From contig JAUUZB010000336.1 in the NCBI GenBank assembly GCA_030590185.1, positions 1 through 5,678 on the forward strand: 5,678 nt of DNA, in the 5' to 3' direction. Source of the stretch: Deltaproteobacteria bacterium (GTDB lineage: Bacteria > Myxococcota > XYA12-FULL-58-9 > JAUUZB01). Numbering within the stretch: position 1 is the first letter of the stretch; every line of letters begins with the position of its first letter. The translations under genes and the position numbers were made by a program. Under the pieces are notes generated by a model that was not told where the DNA came from, did not search any database, and saw only the letters and a program-made list of their open reading frames with translations. This document shows, piece by piece, positions 1 to 5,678 of this stretch.

Positions 1-47
1 ACTCCGCGACCAGATATTGAGATGCTTCCCGCGGGATAGGGGGAGCC

Positions 48-2342
48 GTGCCGAAGACGCCCGACCAGCCGGATTCGACTCAGACGAGAGATGGGTTGCT
101 GTGGCGATTCTATGAGGACCTATGGGGCGCCAGTCCTGATCCTATCTTTGTGGTCGACGGTGAGACGCTCGAGTTCGTAGACGTCAACGATGTAGCGGTC
201 GATTTTTACGGCTATTCCCGCGAGGAGTTTCTCCAGCTCGGCCCCGCCGATCTGTCAGAGGAGCCCGAGAGCACGGCGGCGGTAGTTGGACGGATGCGCG
301 GCGGTGACAACCCGGTCCGCGTGCAGCGCCGTCATCGGACTCATGACGGTCGCATTGTCGACGTCGAGATCACCACGACGCTCCTGACCCGCGACGGCAG
401 GACATACGCCATGGGCCAGGTTCGCGACGTCACCGAGCGCGAGCGCGAACGCCAGGCCTTGCGCTTCACTCAGTTTGCCATCAATCGCTCCTCCACGGCG
501 GCCTACTGGATGGGAAAGGACGCGCGCTTTATCTACGTCAACGACCAGGCCTGCAGGAGCCTCGGTTACGACCGCGACGAGCTGCTCACCATGACGGTCC
601 ACGACATCGGGCCGGATTTCCCTTTGGAGGCTTGGGCACCCCATTGGCAGGAGGTGCGCGAGCGGGGCGCCTTCACCTTCGAGACATCGCATCAGCGCAA
701 GGACGGCACCCTCTTTCCGGTGGCGATCACCGTCAACCACGTGCGTTTTGCCGGCCGCGAGTACAATTGCGCCTTTGCCGTCGACATCAGCGAGCGTCTG
801 GCCGCCGAGGCGTCGGCCCGCGCCAGCCAGGGACGTTTTGAGACGATCTTCGACACGGCCACCGAGGGCATCATCGGGGCGGAGCTGGGCTCGATGCGCA
901 TCCGGCTCTGCAATCGTGCGAGCTGCTCGCTGCTCGGCTACTCGGAGCAGGAACTCTGTTCGATGGGAGTCCTCGATGTGCATCCCCCTGAGGCGCACGA
1001 GCGGATCCTCACTGATCTTCGCGCCGCGGGGGCGAACGAGAAATACTTCGCCGCCGACATACCTTGTCTCACCCGATCCGGCGAGGTGGTCTTCGCCGAT
1101 GTCTCCGCGTCGGTCATCGAGATAGATGGTCGCGAGGTGCTCATCGCCTTCTTCACCGATGTCACGGCGCGGCGTCAGGCGGAGGCCCTCGACCGCCGGG
1201 CGCAGGAGCAGGAGAGGCACGCCTTTGTGGGTCGCGTCGCCGGCAAGATGGCTCACGACTTCAACAACATCCTCGGCGTGGTCCTCGGCACCGGCAGCAT
1301 GTTGCTGTCCTATTGCGACGACGACGACCAGCGACAGGATCTCGAAGCCATCGTCGACGCGGCCCGCAAGGGTCGAGAGCTCACCGGCAGCCTGCTGATG
1401 TTCGCCAAGGACCAGGAGCCCAAGCTCGAGCTCGTCGATCTCAACGATCGTATCCACGAGCTGATCAAGTCGATGTCGCGGGAGTTGAGCGTCGTGCAGC
1501 TGGACCTGGCCCTCGACCCCAACGTCGACAAGATCCTCGTCGACGCGGGTCTGATGCACAACGCCCTGGCGAACCTGATCCAGAATGCCATCGACGCGCT
1601 CGGCAAAACCGAACGGCCGCAACTTCACCTGCGCACCCGGCGGCACGAAGATCGCGTCACGATTGAAATAGAAGACAACGGCTGCGGTATCCCCGAGGAA
1701 TACCTCGAACGGGTCTTTATGCCCTCGGTGACCCTCAAGGGGAGCGCCGATCGCACCGGCGCCTATACCCCCGAAACCAAGGGCAGCGGTTACGGCCTGG
1801 CGAACGCCAAGCGCTGTGTTGAACGCCACGGGGGCACCATCACCCTGCGCAGTACTCCGGATGCCGGCACCTCCGTCCACATCGAGCTGCCGATCATCTC
1901 CGCCGACCTAAACGAGCAGAGCCGCGCCCGCGTCGCGCGCTTGGCACCCGCCGAGGGCAAACGCATCTTGCTGGTGGAGGATGAACCGCAACTCGGCCGC
2001 GTCCTGTACACCCTGTTGCAAGAGTACGGTCACCAGGTCCACCTCGCCATGAATGGTACCACCGCCATCGAGCTCGCCACCCGCGACGCCTACGACCTCG
2101 TCAGTCTCGATTTCGTACTGCCGGACGTGGACGGTCTAGAGGTCTATCACCGCCTGCGTGTGTCACAGCCAACGCTGCCAATCGTTTTCGTCTCGGGTAA
2201 CCTGGAGTTTCTGCAATCGATGGTGGCCTTGAAGGGCGAGGATCCATGGGTCGACCATTTGGCCAAGCCGTTTGAGCCGGTTGAGTATCTGGAGGCGATT
2301 CATCGTTGGCTGAGCCAGGCGGGGGAGAAGGGGGAGGACTGA
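48..2342 (+). CDS. PAS-PAS-PAS hybrid histidine kinase with C-terminal receiver domain
   Basis: A 764-residue cytoplasmic sensor kinase; no hydrophobic segment or signal peptide is visible. Three PAS domains lie at about residues 21-131, 140-250 and 262-377; each closes with a typical DVTERE / DISERL / DVTARR linker, and each has the N-x(n)-LGY or YGY core. The HisKA domain (about 390-455) has the H-box MAHDFNNILG with phosphoacceptor His403, the HDFNN subtype. The HATPase domain (about 500-618) shows the N-box (N505, N509, N513), the G1 box D543-N-G-C-G-I and the G2 box G579-S-G-Y-G-L. The receiver domain (about 640-755) has E644/D645, phosphoacceptor Asp688, Ser716 and Lys740, the full set needed for phosphotransfer; no DNA-binding output follows. 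By family knowledge it autophosphorylates on His403 and passes phosphate to Asp688, then to an unseen partner. The stimulus is unknown because no cofactor-binding motif is recognisable. The GTG start is chosen because AGGGGGAG (38-45) lies just upstream and no better in-frame start is near. The F-box is atypical (see findings). Confidence 0.95.
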   Translation: MPKTPDQPDSTQTRDGLLWRFYEDLWGASPDPIFVVDGETLEFVDVNDVAVDFYGYSREEFLQLGPADLSEEPESTAAVVGRMRGGDNPVRVQRRHRTHDGRIVDVEITTTLLTRDGRTYAMGQVRDVTERERERQALRFTQFAINRSSTAAYWMGKDARFIYVNDQACRSLGYDRDELLTMTVHDIGPDFPLEAWAPHWQEVRERGAFTFETSHQRKDGTLFPVAITVNHVRFAGREYNCAFAVDISERLAAEASARASQGRFETIFDTATEGIIGAELGSMRIRLCNRASCSLLGYSEQELCSMGVLDVHPPEAHERILTDLRAAGANEKYFAADIPCLTRSGEVVFADVSASVIEIDGREVLIAFFTDVTARRQAEALDRRAQEQERHAFVGRVAGKMAHDFNNILGVVLGTGSMLLSYCDDDDQRQDLEAIVDAARKGRELTGSLLMFAKDQEPKLELVDLNDRIHELIKSMSRELSVVQLDLALDPNVDKILVDAGLMHNALANLIQNAIDALGKTERPQLHLRTRRHEDRVTIEIEDNGCGIPEEYLERVFMPSVTLKGSADRTGAYTPETKGSGYGLANAKRCVERHGGTITLRSTPDAGTSVHIELPIISADLNEQSRARVARLAPAEGKRILLVEDEPQLGRVLYTLLQEYGHQVHLAMNGTTAIELATRDAYDLVSLDFVLPDVDGLEVYHRLRVSQPTLPIVFVSGNLEFLQSMVALKGEDPWVDHLAKPFEPVEYLEAIHRWLSQAGEKGED

Positions 2343-2438
2343 CCCGGGGCGACAGAATTGGGACGAGGCTGGAGCGGGATTGGCGGCAGGTGCGTGTAAC
2401 GAATGGGCGCCGCGTCCATGGCGGCTGCGTTGCGGCCG

Positions 2439-2444
2439 AGGAGG
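2439..2444 (+). promoter_or_regulatory. Perfect Shine-Dalgarno AGGAGG deciding the start of the TPR membrane protein
   Basis: AGGAGG is separated by 8 bases from the GTG at 2453. The frame stays open back to a TTG at 2306, but those 49 extra codons overlap the end of the kinase gene, are Gly/Arg-rich, and have no ribosome binding site of this quality. The GTG at 2453 is therefore the likely start. Confidence 0.75.
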
Positions 2445-2452
2445 GAGGAGCC

Positions 2453-4663
2453 GTGTTGGAGGATGCGACAACAGGAGATTCGGGAGGGGAGGTCTCCCGG
2501 TTGGTCGAGATCAACCGCGAAAAGGGCATAGCCGTCTTCTCGCCGCAGGTGATCGAGCTCTGGGAACGAGGCGAAGGGGCCAAGGCTCGCAAGCTCTTCT
2601 TGGCGGAGTTCAAGACCGTCCGTTCCGTCGCGCGCCAGGGGATGATGGCGGAGTATGTCGAGGACGCGCGTTTTTGGTTGAGCTCTCTCGGGAGCACGCC
2701 CTCACTGTTCACCTTCAACGGGATTGGCACGATGTTGTACGGCCGCCACCAACCGGAGGAGGACGGGACCTATGTCGCGACCCAGTGGCTGGTGCTTCTC
2801 TTCCTGCCGCTCTTCCCGCTTGGCGCCTACCTGGTGCACCCCGCCCCGGACGGTGGGTGGTTCTTTCTCGCCAAGGCGCCCCTCCCGCCCCTGGCTCGCA
2901 CGGTGCGGCTTCTGTTCGGGACCGCGCTCCTGGTGGGGCTCGCCGCCGTCGGGGGAGGGTATTGGTTCGCTGGGCAACGGGCGTCGGTGGTGGTCTACAA
3001 CGGCTACGACGTGCCGGTGAGCGTTCGCCTCGGCCCCGAGGGTGGACAGGTTCCGCCCGGCGTCGCGCGGCTGTTCGACGGCGTGCCCACCGATGTGGTT
3101 GGCTTCGAGGCGTCAGCCTCCGCCGCGGGCGTCGCGTTTGCTGAGCGGCGAGAGGTGGACTTGACCCAGGCGGGCTACGCCAAGCACGTCATTTACAACG
3201 TCGGCGGCCGCGGCACGCTGGTCTTGAATCACATCGTTTGGGGAGATGACCAACCGCGGCCCAGCCGAGTCCTGGGCAGTGAGCCGGTGCTGGTGATCGA
3301 CGAGGTCGACTACGTCTTTGAGGAACCGCCAGAGACCCAGAGCGTCGTCGAGGGAAGCTCGAAGCACGCGTCGATCCTCGGTGCGATCGATGACGTGGGC
3401 CTCACCGACATTCTCTCGTTCCACCTGCGCGAGGAGCGCCTCGCTGATGCCCTGCGCATCGCTCTGGCCGAGCTCGAGATGTATCCGGGCAACCCGGTGG
3501 CAGTGACCGCCACGATGTCCCTGTTGGCCAGTGATCCGGAGCGGGGGCGCGCGACCTTGACGGCCCTGCTCGAAAAGCATCCGGTTGAGGTGGAGCTCCA
3601 CCGAGCCTACCAACACCTCTCTTCCATCGGCAACAAGGCCGCCGTCGTCGAAGAGTACCGCAAGCTCCTCGTCGCCAACCCTACATCGGCTTCGCACCAC
3701 TACCTCTTGGGTCGGCTGGTGGACGAGCAGAGCTCCGAGCCGGTCGAGCTCTACCGCCGGGCCATCGAGCTGGATCCAAATTTTAGCTACTCCCATTGGG
3801 CGCTGGCGTGGCGCGCTTGGATGAAACACGACCACCGGCTGGCGAGCGAGCACTACGCTCGCTTCGCCGAGATCTCGCCGGCGAACGCCGCCAAGGCCCT
3901 CGAGCTGCGCCTGCGCGCGGCGCGGATCGTCGGCTTCGCTGGCGACTCGCCAGAGGTCACCAGCATCCTGGAGTCGGTCCAGGCAGCATCGGGCCAAGAG
4001 CCCCGCTGGGAAAAGAATCTGATCGAGCTCGGCCAACGTCGCGCCCAGACCTTCACTGATTATTTTCGGCTCGAGCGCGAGCCAGGGGCGCTCGCTGAGG
4101 TGGCAGCCCGCCGGGGTCCGGAGATCGAGGCCCGCCAGGGCAAGATTTGGGCGAGGCTGGATCACGTCGATCTCGCGGAGGTCAGCGGCAACCACGCCGA
4201 GATCAGGCGGCTGATGGCCACCTTCGGGCCGGATGAGATCGCGCCCACGGAGGTCGCCTACCGCCGTCTCAACCTCGCCCTGAGTCGCGGCGCCACCGCC
4301 GCGGACGAGGAAGCAGCCATGAAGCTCTATGGCGAATCGTTGCTCGAGCTCACCCCCCTAGCACTCATCGTGGCCGCGGCGGCACCCGCCGCCCCGCACC
4401 AGACACGCGACGCCGTGGTCGCCGAGCTCACGCGCCGGGGGATCGATACCGATTTTCTGACCGCTGCCCCCGAACAGCTCGTCGACCGTCGCTGGCTGGA
4501 AAAAGAGCTAGACGGGCTGCCCTTCGACATGCGCGGGGCGGGCTACTTCGCGGCCTACCAGCGTCTCGCCCACGCCAAATCGACGACCCTGCGTGCCGGC
4601 GCCGGAGCGTACCGGGAGCTGGCGCGCCGGCACGCGCTTCCCGGCGAGCTTCCCACCCTGTGA
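2453..4663 (+). CDS. Membrane-anchored TPR-repeat protein of unknown function
   Basis: A protein of 736 residues from the GTG at 2453; I do not recognise a named family. Residues 1-80 are a charged, probably helical region. Around 87-130 comes a conserved-looking motif, FNGIGTMLYGR, then GTYVATQW running into a hydrophobic segment (112-128); I recall this pattern (NGIGT-x-YG ... W-x3-FxPL-P) from uncharacterised bacterial membrane proteins. A second hydrophobic helix spans about 152-173. Residues 177-265 look beta-rich (VVVYNGYDVPVSVRL, HVIYNVGGRGTLVLNHIVWG), like a small sandwich domain next to the membrane. Residues about 320-485 carry TPR-like helical pairs, clearest at 380-480 (EEYRKLLVANP, YRRAIELDPNFSYSHWALAW, SEHYARFAEISPANAA). 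The remainder to 736 is helical and Ala/Leu-rich. The two hydrophobic helices suggest an inner-membrane hairpin; which side the TPRs face is not certain. It lies 110 bases after the kinase gene with no T-tract terminator between, so an operon is likely. A scaffold or assembly role is inferred only from the TPRs. Confidence 0.85.
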   Translation: MLEDATTGDSGGEVSRLVEINREKGIAVFSPQVIELWERGEGAKARKLFLAEFKTVRSVARQGMMAEYVEDARFWLSSLGSTPSLFTFNGIGTMLYGRHQPEEDGTYVATQWLVLLFLPLFPLGAYLVHPAPDGGWFFLAKAPLPPLARTVRLLFGTALLVGLAAVGGGYWFAGQRASVVVYNGYDVPVSVRLGPEGGQVPPGVARLFDGVPTDVVGFEASASAAGVAFAERREVDLTQAGYAKHVIYNVGGRGTLVLNHIVWGDDQPRPSRVLGSEPVLVIDEVDYVFEEPPETQSVVEGSSKHASILGAIDDVGLTDILSFHLREERLADALRIALAELEMYPGNPVAVTATMSLLASDPERGRATLTALLEKHPVEVELHRAYQHLSSIGNKAAVVEEYRKLLVANPTSASHHYLLGRLVDEQSSEPVELYRRAIELDPNFSYSHWALAWRAWMKHDHRLASEHYARFAEISPANAAKALELRLRAARIVGFAGDSPEVTSILESVQAASGQEPRWEKNLIELGQRRAQTFTDYFRLEREPGALAEVAARRGPEIEARQGKIWARLDHVDLAEVSGNHAEIRRLMATFGPDEIAPTEVAYRRLNLALSRGATAADEEAAMKLYGESLLELTPLALIVAAAAPAAPHQTRDAVVAELTRRGIDTDFLTAAPEQLVDRRWLEKELDGLPFDMRGAGYFAAYQRLAHAKSTTLRAGAGAYRELARRHALPGELPTL

Positions 4664-4979
4664 CATACCTCCGGTTGGCCTTGGGTAACAACGCATTGAA
4701 GGCAAAGAAGCCCGGGTGAAATTGATTCGCGGAGCACGGTATCTTGCCCACTGGATCTGGCTCGCCGTCCGAGAACAAGAGAAGCTCACCGCGGGCCACC
4801 ACGTACTGCAACGACGCCAAGGGATAGCTGACGGACTCGCCCCGCGCGCGCCTCTTTTCATGGCCGAGAATGAGTTTGTCTGGCGTCAACTCCGCCGCCC
4901 ACGTCCACGGGACCGAATCTCCGCCCTGCAGTCGTTTGACCATCTGGTACCCGATCATGGCCGAGATCACATGGCGGTG
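4664..4979 (-). pseudogene. Probable gene remnant, PH-like (YcxB-type) C-terminal fragment
   Basis: The minus strand reads as protein from about 4979 down to 4668: HVISAMIGYQMVKRL, then W-x-AELTPDKLILGH, VSYPLASLQYV, GELLLFSDGE, VGKIPC and HPGFFAFNALLPKANRR. This order (short strand, W/YPL-x-x-LQ strand, polar turn, KIP, closing Phe-rich helix) resembles the C-terminal half of bacterial PH-like/YcxB domains; that is a pattern match from memory, not a search. By my hand count about 77% of third positions here are G/C against about 60% of first positions, the coding pattern expected on this strand and not on the plus strand. The frame has no stop where the domain should end. It runs on, antisense, through the last 236 bases of the TPR gene to a stop at 4428-4430, giving an Arg/Ala-rich tail. 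Upstream it stays open to a TTG at 5094-5096, but candidate starts (GTG 4970, ATG 4958, ATG 4943) lack a ribosome binding site. Truncation at both ends is the simplest reading. A real gene convergently overlapping its neighbour is the alternative. Confidence 0.45.
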
Positions 4980-5071
4980 ATTGATAGACCAGGCGGGTGG
5001 GCGGTGTGAAGATCCGCCATCCCTGGTGGAACCCAACTCCACTTTCCATAGACTCCATCTACAACCAATAT

Positions 5072-5094
5072 CCCCGCCTCCCCGCCCGCCCCCC
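5072..5094 (-). other. G-quadruplex-forming motif (minus strand)
   Basis: On the minus strand this reads as G-runs of 6, 3, 4 and 4 separated by C, C and AGGC, which satisfies the canonical four-run G3+N1-7 rule. The plus strand is the matching C-rich strand. It lies 87-110 bases upstream of the exported-protein gene, with the G-rich strand being that gene's template strand. A role is not shown. Confidence 0.6.
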
Positions 5095-5141
5095 AACCAC
5101 CCTTAATCACGCCTCAAATTTAGTCTATGCACCCGGACCAG

Positions 5142-5153
5142 AGGGCATGCCCT
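5142..5153. repeat. 12-bp perfect palindrome AGGGCATGCCCT upstream of the exported-protein gene
   Basis: A self-complementary 12-mer that starts 40 bases before the ATG at 5182. A weak sigma70-like pair, TTAATC (5103-5108) and TATGCA (5126-5131) with 17 bases between, would place transcription start near 5137 and this palindrome right after it, where an operator could sit. The promoter match is only three of six at each box, so both the promoter and the operator role are tentative. Confidence 0.3.
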
Positions 5154-5181
5154 TTGCAGTGCCCACCCCCGGGAGATGTGC

Positions 5182-5678
5182 ATGAACACGCGACGTTTTG
5201 GTGGTCACCGGTCCACCCGGCAGTTTTGCGGGCTGGCTCTCTTATTGGTCTCATGGGCGCCCCTCGGGGCCGCCGCGGAGACTAAAACTCTACCCGCGGT
5301 AGGCAAGCAGCAGACCGTGTTCGCGCTCAAAACCTTCGGTCGCTACGCGATCCACGCCGAGAGTGAGCAGGGCACGGCGGTGCAGATGGTCGACCGGATG
5401 ATGGGGCCGAGCGGCGTCGCTGGTCGAGCCGGTGAGACCAACGGGCGCATGGACGTCTTTCTCGAACAGGGGGAGGTCAAGGTCATCAGCCACTCCCACG
5501 AGATGGGTAAGGGCAAGGCCAAGGTCTCGGTGGAGCCATTCCGCGAGCTGCATCGGGGAGCGCCGCCGCGTTTGGAGGAGCTGCGTTGGGTCGAGGGTGA
5601 CCTCGGTGATCTCGAGCAGCGCGCCTACTGGCTCGACCTCGACCGCAAGCGCTCGGTGGAGCTCGAGGCCTTTGGTCG
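5182..5678 (+). CDS. Sec-exported protein, N-terminal part, cut by the window end
   Basis: The first 165 codons of a gene that runs off the window with no stop. The N-terminus is a classic signal peptide: Arg-rich n-region (residues 1-14), hydrophobic core FCGLALLLVSWAPLG (15-29) and a likely signal peptidase I site after Ala32 (AAA|ET), so the product should be periplasmic or secreted. The mature part at 45-120 looks beta-rich (FGRYAIHAES, TAVQMVDRMMGPSG, GRMDVFLEQGEVKVISHS, KAKVSVEPF). It is followed by a second module opening with LGDLEQRAYWLDLDRKRSVELEAFG. The latter and the VDRMMGP / GRMDVFL phrases remind me of large periplasmic proteins of alpha-2-macroglobulin type in proteobacteria; this is recollection and weak, so no family is assigned. 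The start ATG 5182 has GGGAG at 5171-5175, six bases away; an in-frame ATG at 5176 sits too close to it. The gene points away from the remnant and has its own upstream region of about 120 bases, so it is probably transcribed independently. Confidence 0.8.
   Translation, partial: MNTRRFGGHRSTRQFCGLALLLVSWAPLGAAAETKTLPAVGKQQTVFALKTFGRYAIHAESEQGTAVQMVDRMMGPSGVAGRAGETNGRMDVFLEQGEVKVISHSHEMGKGKAKVSVEPFRELHRGAPPRLEELRWVEGDLGDLEQRAYWLDLDRKRSVELEAFG

Noticed and set aside
1..39. Possible last 12 codons of an upstream gene ending in TAG at 37-39
   Set aside because: The frame is open from the window edge and the spacing to the kinase start would suit an operon, but 12 codons are too few to judge.
255..1880. 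541-codon open frame on the minus strand inside the kinase gene
   Set aside because: Its codons line up exactly with those of the kinase on the other strand. In that register stops would need sense TTA, CTA or TCA codons, which are rare in this GC-rich gene, so a long open frame is expected. The product has no recognisable domain.
2409..2425. Small hairpin GCCGC/GCGGC between the kinase and TPR genes
   Set aside because: Only five base pairs and no following T-tract, so it is not a credible terminator.
2306..2452. N-terminal extension of the TPR protein to a TTG at 2306
   Set aside because: It overlaps the kinase 3' end, is low-complexity, and lacks a ribosome binding site, whereas AGGAGG sits 8 bases before the GTG at 2453.
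3113..4195. 360-codon open frame on the minus strand inside the TPR protein gene
   Set aside because: Same codon-aligned antisense artefact as in the kinase gene; the sense strand has clear TPR and membrane features.
4678..4703. Inverted repeat GCCTT/AAGGC just after the TPR gene
   Set aside because: Five base pairs with a 16-base loop and no T-run; it also lies within the remnant's coding-like sequence, so it is not called as a terminator.
4716..5009. 97-codon plus-strand frame between the TPR gene and the exported-protein gene
   Set aside because: It is the codon-aligned complement of the minus-strand remnant. G/C is lower at third than at first codon positions in this frame, the reverse of what genes here show, and the peptide has no family features.

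Overview
The window is GC-rich (about 60-65% by eye) and densely coding. GTG starts, purine-rich Shine-Dalgarno sequences and G/C-ending codons suggest a high-GC Gram-negative bacterium. The mix of a multi-PAS hybrid kinase, a membrane-anchored TPR protein and a Sec-exported protein would fit a high-GC proteobacterium such as a purple sulfur bacterium, or a myxobacterium-like lineage. The sequence alone does not settle this.

Layout: (1) 48-2342 (+) encodes a soluble hybrid histidine kinase: three PAS sensor domains, an HDFNN-type dimerisation/phosphoacceptor domain, an HATPase domain and a C-terminal receiver domain. (2) After a 110-base gap with no convincing terminator, 2453-4663 (+) encodes a membrane protein with a cytosolic-looking N-terminus, two hydrophobic segments, a beta-rich domain and a long TPR/helical C-terminus. 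Its start is set by a perfect AGGAGG, so it begins 147 bases downstream of the longest possible open frame. (3) 4664-5181 holds no intact gene. Its minus strand carries about 100 codons of protein-like sequence resembling a bacterial PH-like (YcxB-type) C-terminus, which ends almost exactly at the stop of gene 2 and has no convincing start or stop. I read it as a gene remnant. The same interval holds a four-run G-quadruplex motif and a 12-bp perfect palindrome just upstream of the last gene. (4) 5182 to the window end (+) is the 5' part of a new gene with a clear Sec signal peptide and a beta-rich mature region; it is cut off by the window edge.

The kinase and the TPR protein are probably co-transcribed: same strand, no terminator, and the identical nine-base initiation context GGAGCCGTG at both starts. 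A sensing/phosphorelay protein beside an envelope protein with protein-protein interaction repeats suggests a signalling pair, but no substrate or stimulus can be read from the sequence. The exported protein at the right edge has its own upstream region and is probably a separate transcription unit. I see no tRNA, rRNA, CRISPR array, insertion sequence or phage gene. Nothing here amounts to a demonstrably new system; the least explained items are the architecture of the TPR protein and the remnant/G4 intergenic region.
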